Positions 18,193 through 27,355 are shown, numbered from the stretch's first letter. The stretch is 64,000 bases of DNA from AC-32 sp963736055 (GCA_963736055.1 CAVTNM010000008.1:1798001-1862000); one strand, 5' to 3'. Translations and numbers: made by a program. The notes: generated from the letters alone by a model not told the origin.

Positions 18193-19521
18193 TCAGCCGG
18201 CCTTGAACTTCGACCAGGCGTCGTCCCAGTGCGCGCTCGCCCTCGACGCTGAGCTGGAGCAGCTCCTGGTTGGCTGCGAACTGGTCGGGCCGGACGACGC
18301 GCTGCCGTCAGGGTCTTCGGGATCAGTCCGCGCTTGATCAGCGCGTCGGCGTCGATCGCGTTCTGCGGCGGCGTGTAGCCGACGAGTTGACCATGTTCGC
18401 GTAGGCGTTTCCTCGTCGAGCAGGAAGTCCAGGAAGTGATGCGCGAGCACCGGGTTCTTGGCCGTCGCCGATGCAGAAGAAGTCGTTCTGGACGACGCCG
18501 TTCGAGTCCGGGCCCCAGAACGAGAGCACGCTCGGGCTTGACCCCGTTCGGCATGTAGTAGAAGGCGGCGCTCAGCAGGTCGCCCGACCAGGCGTGGTGG
18601 AAGACGGTCTTCGCCCTCGGGCAGGGTCTGGTAGTCGGTGATCGTGACCTTGACGTTGCAGATCCCGTTCAGCTGGCTGAGGCTCGTCCCCGGCGCTTCG
18701 CGACGAGCGTCGCATCCTCGGTGTTCAGGTCGGGGCGGATGCCGGTGCGCATCGCGTCGCGCTGCATCGGCAAGGACAGTGCGTCGCGCTTGTCGTCCAG
18801 GACGCCGACCTTGCCGCGGTAGGCCTGCGAGTGCCAGAAGATGTCCCAGGGGACGTCCATGCGAGGCGATGTCTTCCTTGACCTTGTCGTTGCGCCAGCC
18901 GATGCCGTCCATCCAGACGACGTAGGGCACCGTGTAGCGGCTGCCTCGGTCGTAGAACGGGTCCTGCAGCTCGGGCCAGATGTTCTTGGCGAGGTTCGGC
19001 AGGTAGGAGTGGTTCAGCGGCTGCAGGAGCTTCTGGGCGATCAGGTTGCACGATGTTCGAGCCGGTCAGCCCGATGATCACGTCGAACCCGACGGCGCCC
19101 GCCGCGAGCTTCGCGATCGCCTCGTCGGACGAGTTGTAGGTGGCGATGTGAACGGAAGCGCCGAACTTCTTCTGGAACCTCTTGACCGTCACCGGGTCGA
19201 CGTAGTCGGCGTAGTTGTAGACCTGGAGCGGACCCTTCTCGGTCGGGCGCCCGTCCGGGATCGGCGGTTGTCGCGGCGTGATCGCCCAGGTGACCGCGTT
19301 GTCGGGCCGCGGTAGCGGCAGGCCGCCCGGGCCCGAGCGGCTTCGGCGACGACCAGCTTCGCGGCGGGGCCGACGGGACCGCCGGCGCTGACGCCGATCG
19401 GCTCCGTCGTGTTCTCGCAGCCGCGAGGAGTCCAGCGGCGCTCAAGCCCAGCGCCGAGCCCGCAGCCCCGCGCAGAAGCTTGACGCCGCGTCAGTCCGGA
19501 TCGATCCTTCGGATGCTCCAT
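18193..19521 (-). pseudogene. potD: Polyamine-type ABC transporter substrate-binding lipoprotein PotD, heavily frameshifted
   Basis: Extracytoplasmic binding protein, first gene of the transporter. Joining the three frames gives a Tat-like start (SGLTRRQ), a lipobox (SAAGLLAAC) and the PotD fold: VYNYADYVDPVTVKRFQKKF, YNSSDEAIAKLAAG, FDVIIGLTGSNI, VPYVVWMDGIGWRNDKVKED, DIFWHSQAYRGKVGVLDDKR, HHAWSGDLLSAAFYYMPNG and NPVLAHHFLDFLLDE. I count about fifteen one- or two-base breaks (for example near 19047, 18861, 18702, 18617, 18533, 18465 and 18235). Each protein segment between breaks is perfectly preserved, which points to sequence error more than decay. Confidence 0.75.
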
Positions 19522-19595
19522 GCTGACGCGCGCCGATTGAACCTCTCCCCTGACCGCCAAGTCAAGTTTGTGCGGGCGGCATAGGATCAACGCGC

Positions 19596-19976
19596 GTGCA
19601 CGAGAAGCGTGTCGAGATCAGGTGGAGGGACGTGGACGCGTTCGGGCACGTCAACAACGCCGTCTACGCCACCTACCTCGAGGAGTGCCGCGACGAGTGG
19701 CTCGACTCGGCCGTGGGCGACGAGGCGGGGTGGAACTTCGTCATCGCCCGGCTCGCGATCGACTTCCGGCGCGAGCTGCGGCTCGAGGACGAGACCGTCC
19801 TCGTGCGCTGCACGCTCGAGCGCATCGGCACCTCGAGCGTCACGACGCGCGAGGAGATTCACGCGGGCGAGCTGGCCGCCGAGGCCGAGGCGGTGCTCGT
19901 CGCCCGCGACCGGGAGACGGGGCGCTCCCGACCGCTGTCGACGGCCGAGCGAGCGGGCCTCGAGAGCGCGCACTAG
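19596..19976 (+). CDS. Acyl-CoA thioesterase (4HBT hotdog family)
   Basis: Hotdog-fold thioesterase that would hydrolyse an acyl-CoA. The active-site signature RWRDVDAFGHVNNAVYATYLEE (residues 9-30) contains the catalytic Asp of 4-hydroxybenzoyl-CoA-type enzymes. Length is 126, standard for the family. The GTG start lies 8 nt after a TAGGAT hexamer (19582-19587) and lacks a Shine-Dalgarno sequence, so a leaderless transcript is likely. Its stop TAG shares a base with the next GTG, which couples it to the oxidoreductase. Sequence quality is clean from here on, unlike the neighbouring potD. Confidence 0.88.
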   Translation: MHEKRVEIRWRDVDAFGHVNNAVYATYLEECRDEWLDSAVGDEAGWNFVIARLAIDFRRELRLEDETVLVRCTLERIGTSSVTTREEIHAGELAAEAEAVLVARDRETGRSRPLSTAERAGLESAH

Positions 19977-21868
19977 TGGAGCACCTGTTCAGCCCGCTCG
20001 CGCTCGGTCCGGTCGAGCTCCAGAACCGCATCGTCTCGACCGCGCACCAGACCACCCTCGTCCACGAGCACCTGCCGACGGACGACTTCGTCGCCTACCA
20101 CGAGGCGCGGGCGCGGGGCGGTGTCGGCCTGATCGTGCTCGAGGCGACGGCGGTGCACCCTTCGGGCCTGCTCACCTCGCACACCCTCGGCGGCTACCTC
20201 CCCGGGATCGTCGAGGGGTACCGGCGCGTCGCAGCGGCGGTGCAGCCTCACGGCACGCGGCTCTTCGTCCAGCTGCTCCACGGCGGCCGCGAGCAGATCG
20301 CCACGCCTCCTCGAGCCCCTGCGCTGGCGCCGTCACCCGTGCCGAGCCCTCGCTTTCGCTCCGAGCCCCGCGCGGCGACCGCGGTGGAGATCGAGGAGCT
20401 CGTTGCCGGCCACGCGCTCTGCGCCGGCCTGGCGGCCGAGGCGGGCCTCGACGGGGTCGAGGTCTCGGCGGCGCACCGGTACCTGATCGAGCAGTTCCTC
20501 GACCCCGAGCTGAACCGGCGCGAGGACGAGTGGCGCGACGGGCGCCGGTTCCTGACCGAGGTCGTTCGCGCGGTCCGTGCCGCGGCGCCCGGGCTCTGCG
20601 TGGGCGTGCGGCTCTCGGCCGACTCGGAACGCGCGGCCGGAGTGGCGGAGCTGCTCGCCGAGGAGGGTGTGGACTACCTCTCGCTCGCGCTCGGCGACTC
20701 ATCCACCTACCTGGGCTCGGTCGGGATCGTGCCGCCGCCGCCCGTGGAGGAGGCGGCCGTCGCCGGGGCAACCGGCCGCTTCGGCGTCGGCGTGCCGCGG
20801 ATCGCCACCTCGCGCGTGGCCGATGTCGAGGTCGCCGAGCGCCTGCTGGCCGAGGGCCGGGCCGAGGCGCTCGGGATGACCCGTGCGCTGATCGCCGACC
20901 CGGAGCTGCCCGCCAAGGCTCGCGCCGGCCGGGTCGGGGCGATCGTCCGCTGCATCGGCTGCAACGCCTGCATCGCCCACTACCACGCGGGCACCGCGCT
21001 GGCCTGTGCGATCAACCCGCGGACCGGCCGGGAGCTCCGGCTCGCCGCGCCCGAGCGTTCGCGGGCTCCGAGGAGGCTCGTGGTGCTCGGCGGGGGCCCG
21101 GCCGGGATCTCGGCCGCGACCGAAGCCGGCCGCGCCGGGCACGAGGTCGTGCTGGTCGAGCGCGGCGAGACTCTCGGCGGCCAGATCGTCCTCGCAGGGG
21201 CGGCGCCGGCCGGCCGGGAGCTCGCGCGACGATTCCTCGCCGACGCCGAGCGGCAGCTCGCCGCGGCCGGAGTCGAGGTGCGTCTCGGGTCGGACGGGCT
21301 CACGGGCCTCGAGCCGGACGCGGCCGTTCTGGCGACGGGCGCGCGTCCGTACGAGGACGACCGGCTCGCGCTCGAAGACGCGGAGGTACTGCAGGCCTGG
21401 GACGTGCTCCGGGGCCAGCTGCCGGAGGGCGAGCGGATCGTCGTCGCGGACTGGGGTGGCGACCCGAGCGGGCTCGACTCGGCGGAGGTGCTCGCCGCCG
21501 CCGGGAAGCAGGTGACGCTGGCGACGGCGTCGGTCGCGGTCGGGGAGCTCGTTCACCAGTACCGCCGCAACCTCTACCTGCAGCGGCTCTACCGCGCGGG
21601 TGTGGAGGTGGTTCACCACCACCGGCTCGAGTCGGCGGACCGCGGCGCCGTCCGCCTGCGCAACGTCTTCGCCCCCGAGCTCGTGACCGTGGTCGAGGCG
21701 GACGGCCTCGTGCTCGCGCTCGGCCGCGTGCCGCTCACGGTGCCCGAGCCGGAGGGCGTCATCGTCGAACGGGCCGGGGACTGCCTCTCGCCGCGCTCCC
21801 TCGAGGAGGCGGTGCTGGAGGGGACGCTCGCCGCCCGCCGGGCCTTGGATAGGGTCGGCTCCCGATGA
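19976..21868 (+). CDS. NADH:flavin oxidoreductase of the dienoyl-CoA reductase / TMADH family
   Basis: A three-part redox enzyme of 630 residues. The N-terminal FMN-binding TIM barrel (about 1-330) begins LFSPLALGPVELQNRIV. A 4Fe-4S cluster site CIGCNAC lies near 325, with a fourth Cys twelve residues later. A C-terminal FAD/NAD(P) domain starts VVLGGGPAGISAATEAG. Known relatives reduce 2,4-dienoyl-CoA, demethylate N-methylated amino acids or dehydrogenate methylated amines; the choice cannot be made from sequence alone. Neighbouring amine and acyl-CoA genes allow either. It overlaps the acyl-CoA dehydrogenase by ATGA. Confidence 0.88.
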   Translation: MEHLFSPLALGPVELQNRIVSTAHQTTLVHEHLPTDDFVAYHEARARGGVGLIVLEATAVHPSGLLTSHTLGGYLPGIVEGYRRVAAAVQPHGTRLFVQLLHGGREQIATPPRAPALAPSPVPSPRFRSEPRAATAVEIEELVAGHALCAGLAAEAGLDGVEVSAAHRYLIEQFLDPELNRREDEWRDGRRFLTEVVRAVRAAAPGLCVGVRLSADSERAAGVAELLAEEGVDYLSLALGDSSTYLGSVGIVPPPPVEEAAVAGATGRFGVGVPRIATSRVADVEVAERLLAEGRAEALGMTRALIADPELPAKARAGRVGAIVRCIGCNACIAHYHAGTALACAINPRTGRELRLAAPERSRAPRRLVVLGGGPAGISAATEAGRAGHEVVLVERGETLGGQIVLAGAAPAGRELARRFLADAERQLAAAGVEVRLGSDGLTGLEPDAAVLATGARPYEDDRLALEDAEVLQAWDVLRGQLPEGERIVVADWGGDPSGLDSAEVLAAAGKQVTLATASVAVGELVHQYRRNLYLQRLYRAGVEVVHHHRLESADRGAVRLRNVFAPELVTVVEADGLVLALGRVPLTVPEPEGVIVERAGDCLSPRSLEEAVLEGTLAARRALDRVGSR

Positions 21869-23031
21869 TCGTCCCCGAGCTTCCTCCCGAGATCCGCGAG
21901 CTGAAGGAGCGCGTCGGCCGCTTCGTCGAGCAGGAGGCCTACCCGCTCGAAGAGCGGATCGCCGAGCGCGGGTCGATCGACCCCGAGGAGGTGGACGCGC
22001 TCCGGGCCAGGGCCCGCGAGGCGGGGCTGGCGATGCTCAACATGCCACCCGAGAGCGGGGGCATCGGCCTGTCGATGCTGGGGCAGGTGGCGATCGAGGA
22101 GGAGTCGGGCAAGGCGACCAACGGCCTCGGATTCGCGATCGTCGACCGCGGCCCGCGCGAGCTGCTGGAGCTCGTCACGCCCGACCAGGCCGAGCGCTTC
22201 GTCGAGCCGATCGTGCGCGGGGAGTGGCGCGAGGCCTGGGCGCTGACCGAGCCGGGCGCAGGGTCCGATCTGTCTGCCCTGGCCACCACCGCCGAGCGGG
22301 ACGGCCAGGACTGGCTGCTGAACGGCGAGAAGTGGTTCGTCACCAGCGAGGGCGACCCCGGCGTCTACGTCGTCGCGGCCGTCGCGGAGGGGGAGCAGCA
22401 GCTCTTCCTCGTCGAGCCCGGCACTCCGGGGCTCGCGATCGTGCGCACGCCGGGCTTTCTCCACGACCCCTACCTCGACCACCACCCCGAGCTCGAGCTC
22501 CGCGACTGCCGCGTGCCCGAGGCGAACCGCGTCCCGGCGAGCGGCGACGCGGGCGCGAAGGAATGGATCCTGGTCGAGCGGCTCTTCATCGCGGCGCGCT
22601 GCTGCGGCGCATCGCTCCGCCTGCTCGACCTCGCCAGCGCGTGGGCGCAGGAGCGCGAGGCGTTCGGGTCCCGCATCGCCGACTACCAGGGCGTCTCCTT
22701 CCCGCTCGCCGACTCGCTCACCGAGCTGCACGCCGCGCGGTTGCTGACCTACCACGCTGCCCACGCCTTCGACACCCTGGCCGATCGCAAGGTCGTCCAC
22801 GGCAAGGTCTCGATGGCGAAGCTGTTCGCCTCGGAGACGGCGGGACGGATCGCCGACCGGGCGGTGCAGGTGCTGGGAGGGCGCGGTTACGCCGTCGACA
22901 GCCCGGCCGCACGCCACTTCAGGGAGCTGCGGGTCGACCGGATCTGGGAGGGCACGAGCGAGATCCAGCGCGTGATCATCGCCGGCGGGCTCTTCAAACG
23001 GGGCGCGGCGCCCTACCTCGGCTGGGAGTAG
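21865..23031 (+). CDS. Acyl-CoA dehydrogenase
   Basis: FAD enzyme introducing an alpha-beta double bond in an acyl-CoA and passing electrons to ETF. The 388 residues show the N-terminal helical domain, WALTEPGAGSDLSA (FAD contact) near 126, REAFGSRIADYQGVSF, QVLGGRGYAVDSP, and IWEGTSEIQRVIIAGGL near the C terminus. The ATG overlaps the preceding stop. The gene is convergent with the acyl-CoA ligase, and their 3' ends overlap by 19 nt. Substrate chain length cannot be told. Confidence 0.93.
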   Translation: MIVPELPPEIRELKERVGRFVEQEAYPLEERIAERGSIDPEEVDALRARAREAGLAMLNMPPESGGIGLSMLGQVAIEEESGKATNGLGFAIVDRGPRELLELVTPDQAERFVEPIVRGEWREAWALTEPGAGSDLSALATTAERDGQDWLLNGEKWFVTSEGDPGVYVVAAVAEGEQQLFLVEPGTPGLAIVRTPGFLHDPYLDHHPELELRDCRVPEANRVPASGDAGAKEWILVERLFIAARCCGASLRLLDLASAWAQEREAFGSRIADYQGVSFPLADSLTELHAARLLTYHAAHAFDTLADRKVVHGKVSMAKLFASETAGRIADRAVQVLGGRGYAVDSPAARHFRELRVDRIWEGTSEIQRVIIAGGLFKRGAAPYLGWE

Positions 23032-25070
23032 ACCGCCCGCGCGTCGAGGCCGACGGCGTCCGTCGGGGTGACGAGCAAGGGGTTGACCTCCAGGGCCTCG
23101 AGCGCCGGGTGGGCGGCCGCGACCCGCGAGACGGCAGCGGCGGCCTCGGCCGCGCGGTCGACGGCCAGCGGCGGCCGTCCTCGAGTGCCCGTCAGGAGGG
23201 CGGCACCGCGGAGCCCGAGCAGCAGCTCCTCCACCTGCGCCGCGGGAGCCGGGGCCAGCGCGACCGCGACGTCCTGGAGCAGCTCGGCGAGGATCCCCCC
23301 GAACCCGACGAGCAGCACCGGGCCGAAGCGGGGGTCGCGGCGGCAGCCCACGATCAGCTCCGCCGAGGTCTCCGCGGAGACCATCCGCTCCACCGAGAAG
23401 CCGTCCGGCGCCCGCATCCGGCCGGCAGCCGCCGCCACGGCCTCGGCGTCCACGAGCCCGAGCGCCACGCCTCCTTCGTCCGACTTGTGCACGAGCCCGA
23501 GCGCCTTCACGACGACCGGGAAGCCGAGCTCGTCCGCCGCGGCTGCCGCTTCGGCCGCGGTTCCTGCCCGCCGGGCCTCCGGGAAGGGGACTCCGCCGGC
23601 CGCCAGCAGCTCCCGCGCCCCGAAGTAGCCCGTGTCGGCCGGCGCCGCCTCGGGAGCCGGCAGCTTCGGGATGGGGCTTGCGGACGGCCGCTCGACGATC
23701 TTGACGATCGACGAGAGGGCCGATCCGATCTCGCGGTAGACGGCCACGCCGGCCTCCCGCAGAGCCAGGGCGGGCGCCTCCTGCCAGTACATCGTCTGCA
23801 CGATCGCCGGGCGGCCTGCCTCGGCCGCGGCCCGCCCGAGCCCGCGCGCCGCGTCCGTCTCGGGCTCGCGTAGCTCGTCGGCGGTCGCGCTGTAGCCGCC
23901 GAGGTAGCCGGTCAGGAGCACCGCGTCCACCTCTCCCGACTCGAGCAGCAGCCGCGGCACGCGCTCGTACGAGCGGAGGTCTTGCTCGCCCGCTCCGGCG
24001 AAGTCGACCGGATTCGTGGTCGTCGCCGTCGGAGGCAACACCTCGGCGAGGCGTATGGAGAGCGCGGGAGAGAGGCGCGGCAGCTCGAGCCCCGCCTCCG
24101 TCGCCAGGTCGGCTGCGATCACCGCCGAGCCGCCGCCGTCGGAGACGATCGCGACGCGGCGCCCCCGCGGCCGGCTGTCGGCAAGGAGCAGCTGGGCCAG
24201 GTCGACGAACTCGCGCGGGGTCGCCACGCGCAGGATCCCGGCGGCGCGCGCGCCCGCGTCGACTGCCACTGAGTCGCTGACGAGCGCCCCGGTGTGCGAC
24301 TCGGCGGCCCGGACCCCGGCGGCGCTCACGCCGCCGGCGAGCAGGAGCACCGGCTTCCCGGCCTCGGCAGCGGCGCGCGCGAAGGCTCGGCCGTCCCTGA
24401 AGTCCTCGAGGTAGACGGCGATCACCGCCGTCCCGTCGTGCGCCGCGAGCTCCCTGACGACCTCTGCGGCCTCGAGGTCCGCCTGGTTCCCGAGCGAGGC
24501 GAACCGGGAGATGCCCAGGCCGACCTCCGAGGCCAGCAGCGAGAGCTCGATCGCCAGGTTGCCGCTCTGCGAGACCACCCCGATCGGCCCCGGGACGAAG
24601 TCGCTCGAGGAGAGATCGAGCTCGGCGGCCGCGTCGTAGACGCCGAGGCAGTTCGGCCCGAGGAGCACCGCGCCGGCGCTGCGGACCCGCTCGACGACCG
24701 CCTGCTCGCGCTGGCGGCCCTCGTCCGAGGCCTCGCCGAGGCCGGCCGCGATCGCGACGATGGCGCGCGCGCCCGCGGCCAGCGAGGCGTCGACGGTCTC
24801 CTCGAAGGAGGACGCCGGAACCGCGAGCACGACGAGCTCGGGCGGCTCCGGCAGCTCCTCGACGGAGATGAATGTCCGCCGGCCCAGCACCTCGGCACCG
24901 GAGCGGTTCACCAGGAAGACGGAGCGCCGGTGCTCCCCGCGAAGCGCCCCGCGCGCCAGCCACTGGCCCCATTTTGCCGGGTCGTTCGAGGCGCCCACGA
25001 CGGCCACGGAACGCGGCTCGAAGAGCGGCCGCAGGTCGCGTTCTGTCCCGACCGGCATCGCGGTCATCAT
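23013..25070 (-). CDS. ADP-forming acyl-CoA (acetate-CoA) ligase, single-chain
   Basis: It interconverts acyl-CoA plus ADP with acid plus ATP, or forms the CoA ester in reverse, through a phosphohistidine. Domains of the 685 residues: CoA-binding Rossmann domain (SVAVVGASNDPAKWG near 22), succinyl-CoA-ligase-like part with GVVSQSGNLA and the phosphorylated His in ESHTGAL, then an ATP-grasp domain with FPVVVKALGLVHKSDEGGVAL. The start is ATG at 25070 or 25058, since an upstream extension has no homology. It is divergent from the aminotransferase with only 44 nt between them. Confidence 0.88.
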   Translation of the reverse strand: MMTAMPVGTERDLRPLFEPRSVAVVGASNDPAKWGQWLARGALRGEHRRSVFLVNRSGAEVLGRRTFISVEELPEPPELVVLAVPASSFEETVDASLAAGARAIVAIAAGLGEASDEGRQREQAVVERVRSAGAVLLGPNCLGVYDAAAELDLSSSDFVPGPIGVVSQSGNLAIELSLLASEVGLGISRFASLGNQADLEAAEVVRELAAHDGTAVIAVYLEDFRDGRAFARAAAEAGKPVLLLAGGVSAAGVRAAESHTGALVSDSVAVDAGARAAGILRVATPREFVDLAQLLLADSRPRGRRVAIVSDGGGSAVIAADLATEAGLELPRLSPALSIRLAEVLPPTATTTNPVDFAGAGEQDLRSYERVPRLLLESGEVDAVLLTGYLGGYSATADELREPETDAARGLGRAAAEAGRPAIVQTMYWQEAPALALREAGVAVYREIGSALSSIVKIVERPSASPIPKLPAPEAAPADTGYFGARELLAAGGVPFPEARRAGTAAEAAAAADELGFPVVVKALGLVHKSDEGGVALGLVDAEAVAAAAGRMRAPDGFSVERMVSAETSAELIVGCRRDPRFGPVLLVGFGGILAELLQDVAVALAPAPAAQVEELLLGLRGAALLTGTRGRPPLAVDRAAEAAAAVSRVAAAHPALEALEVNPLLVTPTDAVGLDARAVYSQPR

Positions 25071-25114
25071 CCCACCGGCTGGCCGAACTCCGTCCGGCAC
25101 GCCACAATGTGTCA

Positions 25115-26500
25115 ATGAGCGCACCGGCGACCACACTGCTCGACCGCACGAGGATCGCGGAGCTGACCGAACGCGAGCAGCGCCGCCTCGACGACCGCAC
25201 GCACGCGTCACGCGCCATGTACGAGCGCGCGAAGGAGTCGCTTTCCGGCGGCGTGGCGTCCGCCTACCAGGAGCGCACGCCCTGGCCGATCTACCTGTCC
25301 CACGGCAAGGGCTCCCATGTGTGGGACGTCGACGGGACGGAGATGGCCGACTTCCACAACGGCTTCGGCTCGATGCCCCAGGGCCACGCGCATCCCGCGA
25401 TCACGGCCGCGGTCGCGAAGCGGCTCGAGCTCGGGACGCATTTCGCCGCGCCGACCGAGGACGCGGTCGCCGTCGCGGAGGAGCTCAAGCGGCGGTGGGG
25501 CATTCCACGCTGGCGCTTCGTCAACTCGGGCTCCGAGGCGACGATGGACGCGATCCGGATCGCGAGAGCGCACACGGGCCGCGACACGATCGTGAAGATC
25601 TTCGGCTCCTACCACGGCCACCACGACTACGTGATGGTCTCGATCGGCGTCCCGCACCACCAGATCGGCAACCGTGAGAACTACGCGTCGATCCCGTACG
25701 GGGCCGGAATCCCGAAGGCCGCGGCCGAGCTCACCATCCCGGTTCCGTTCAACGACGCCGCGGCAATGGAGAGGCGGATCGAGTCGCTGATCGACGAGGG
25801 GCGCCCGCCGGCCTGCGTGATCATGGAGCCGGCCATGATGAACCTGGGCATCGTGCTCCCGGAGCCCGGGTACCTCGAAGCCGTGCGCGAACTGACGACG
25901 CGGCTGGGCGTGCTGCTGATCTTCGACGAGGTCAAGACCGGCCTCTGCATCGCCGCCGGAGGGGCGACCGAGCGCTTCGGCGTCAGCCCGGACATCGTGA
26001 CGCTTGCCAAGGCGCTCGGCGGCGGCCTCTCGGCCGGCGCGATCGGCGGCACGGAGGAGGCCTTCGAGGTCGTCGAGAGCGGCACCGTCTACCAGGTCGG
26101 CACGTTCAACGGGAACCCGCTCGCGATGGCCGCCTCGAGGGCCAGCCTCGAGCAGGTGCTGACCCCCGCCGCCTATGTGCACATCGACGCGCTCGAGGAG
26201 CGGCTCCTGCGCGGCTGCCAGGACGTGATCGACAGCTACGGGCTGCCCGGCTACTCCGTCGGCGTCGGGGCGAAGGGCTGCGTCACGTTCTCCCCGGAGC
26301 GAATCGTCGACTACGAGACGTTCAAGGAGAACCAGGACGAGGAGCTCTCGGAGCTCTCCTGGCTCTACAACATGAACCGCGGCATCTACATGACGCCCGG
26401 CCGCGAGGAGGAATGGACGCTGTCGGTCGCGCACACGACCGAGGATTGCGACGCGTTCGTGGCCGCCTTCGACGAGATGGCCTCGGATCTAACTGCGTAG
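25115..26500 (+). CDS. Class-III PLP-dependent aminotransferase (GSA-aminomutase-like)
   Basis: Fold-type I transaminase of 461 residues. The visible core includes SGGVASAYQERTPWPIYLSHG, FVNSGSEATMDAIRIAR, SYHGHHDY, the PLP-stabilising Asp in FDEVKTG near 270, and the Schiff-base Lys in VTLAKALGGG near 297. It resembles glutamate-1-semialdehyde aminomutase, but the N terminus and surroundings differ from a canonical hemL and no heme genes are near. I therefore call only the class. It probably acts on an amine or amino acid in the catabolic region. The ATG gives the family N terminus. Confidence 0.85.
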   Translation: MSAPATTLLDRTRIAELTEREQRRLDDRTHASRAMYERAKESLSGGVASAYQERTPWPIYLSHGKGSHVWDVDGTEMADFHNGFGSMPQGHAHPAITAAVAKRLELGTHFAAPTEDAVAVAEELKRRWGIPRWRFVNSGSEATMDAIRIARAHTGRDTIVKIFGSYHGHHDYVMVSIGVPHHQIGNRENYASIPYGAGIPKAAAELTIPVPFNDAAAMERRIESLIDEGRPPACVIMEPAMMNLGIVLPEPGYLEAVRELTTRLGVLLIFDEVKTGLCIAAGGATERFGVSPDIVTLAKALGGGLSAGAIGGTEEAFEVVESGTVYQVGTFNGNPLAMAASRASLEQVLTPAAYVHIDALEERLLRGCQDVIDSYGLPGYSVGVGAKGCVTFSPERIVDYETFKENQDEELSELSWLYNMNRGIYMTPGREEEWTLSVAHTTEDCDAFVAAFDEMASDLTA

Positions 26501-26519
26501 CGGCGTTTTGACCGGCTAA

Positions 26520-26596
26520 GGCGCCGACTAGGCGGCGCCGACCATGGAGGCCGTGCGCGGGTTTACCCGTGTCGTGCGGGTTTTACCCGTGCGGCC
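26520..26596 (+). repeat. Two-hairpin palindromic element upstream of rplY
   Basis: Hairpin A is GGCGCCG/CGGCGCC (26520-26539). After a linker GACCATGGA comes hairpin B (26549-26596), closed by GGCCG/CGGCC and containing two GGGTTT(T)ACCC arms. The linker and the start of B (GGAGGCCGTGCG) match the module in the tRNA-Gln array. The -35-like TTTACC of the rplY promoter lies in the second arm of B. Confidence 0.6.
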
Positions 26597-26611
26597 GGTC
26601 CTAGCTACACT
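26582..26611 (+). promoter_or_regulatory. Promoter of rplY-pth
   Basis: TTTACC (26582-26587) and TACACT (26606-26611) are separated by 18 nt. The start codon of rplY is 9 nt further on, so the leader would be only a few bases long and has no Shine-Dalgarno sequence. Confidence 0.45.
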
Positions 26612-26620
26612 TCCGCGCCG

Positions 26621-27355
26621 ATGGCCGGCGAGCGAGTGAAGCTGCAGGTGCAGGAGCGCGAGAGCCGCGGCTCCGCCGAATCGCGCCGCCTGCGCAAGCA
26701 GGGGCTGATTCCGGCCGTGCTCTACGGGCGCGGCAAGGAGCCACAGCCGATCTCCATTCCCGAGCGCGAGCTGCGCCGTGTGCTCACGGGCGGACAGGGG
26801 CTGCACGCGATCCTCGACGTGACGCTCGAGGGTCAGAAGACCACCCATCCGTCGATCCTCAAGGACTACCAGCAGCACCCGGTGCGCGGCGGCCTGATCC
26901 ACGTCGACCTCCAGGAAGTGCGGCTCGACCAGCCGATTCAGGCGCAGGTCGTCGTCGAGCTCGTGGGCGAGCCGGTCGGCGTCACCGAGGGCGGCGTGCT
27001 CTCGCAGGTCAGCCGCGAGATCACGGTCTCGGCGCTGCCGATGGAGATTCCCGAGCACCTCGAGCTGGACGTGACCGGAATGGCGATCGGCGACACGCTG
27101 CGCCTCGTCGACCTCGGCCCGCCCGGCGAGGGCGTCACGTACCTCGACGACCCGGAGGAGACCGTGCTGGCGACGGTGACGATGCCGACGCGGTTCGTCG
27201 AGCCCGAGCCGGAAGAGGTCGAGGGCGAGGAGCTCGAAGAGGGCGAGCTGCCCGAGGGCGAGGTTCCCGAGGGCGAAGAGGGTGCCGAGGGCGAGCCTCC
27301 CGCCGAGGGCGAGGACGCAGCAGCCTCCGGCGAGCAAGAGACCACCGAGGAATAG
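26621..27355 (+). CDS. rplY: 50S ribosomal protein L25 / general stress protein Ctc
   Basis: Binds 5S rRNA in the large subunit. The N-terminal L25 domain shows RESRGSAESRRLRKQGLIPAVLYG. The TL5-type C-terminal beta domain (about 100-190) includes VVVELVGEPVGVTEGGVL. A Glu/Gly/Pro-rich acidic tail of about 55 residues follows, usual in actinobacterial Ctc proteins. Length is 244. It is immediately followed by pth, a widely conserved pair. A promoter with almost no leader lies just upstream. Confidence 0.95.
   Translation: MAGERVKLQVQERESRGSAESRRLRKQGLIPAVLYGRGKEPQPISIPERELRRVLTGGQGLHAILDVTLEGQKTTHPSILKDYQQHPVRGGLIHVDLQEVRLDQPIQAQVVVELVGEPVGVTEGGVLSQVSREITVSALPMEIPEHLELDVTGMAIGDTLRLVDLGPPGEGVTYLDDPEETVLATVTMPTRFVEPEPEEVEGEELEEGELPEGEVPEGEEGAEGEPPAEGEDAAASGEQETTEE

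Noticed and set aside
21613..25218. A 1201-codon open frame on the minus strand across the acyl-CoA dehydrogenase and ligase genes
   Set aside because: It is antisense to the dehydrogenase and shifted from the ligase frame. Composition is Arg/Gly/Ala-rich without motifs, as expected for shadow frames at this GC content.
25115..26500. Calling the aminotransferase hemL
   Set aside because: The N terminus differs from glutamate-1-semialdehyde aminomutases and the neighbourhood is catabolic, not tetrapyrrole.
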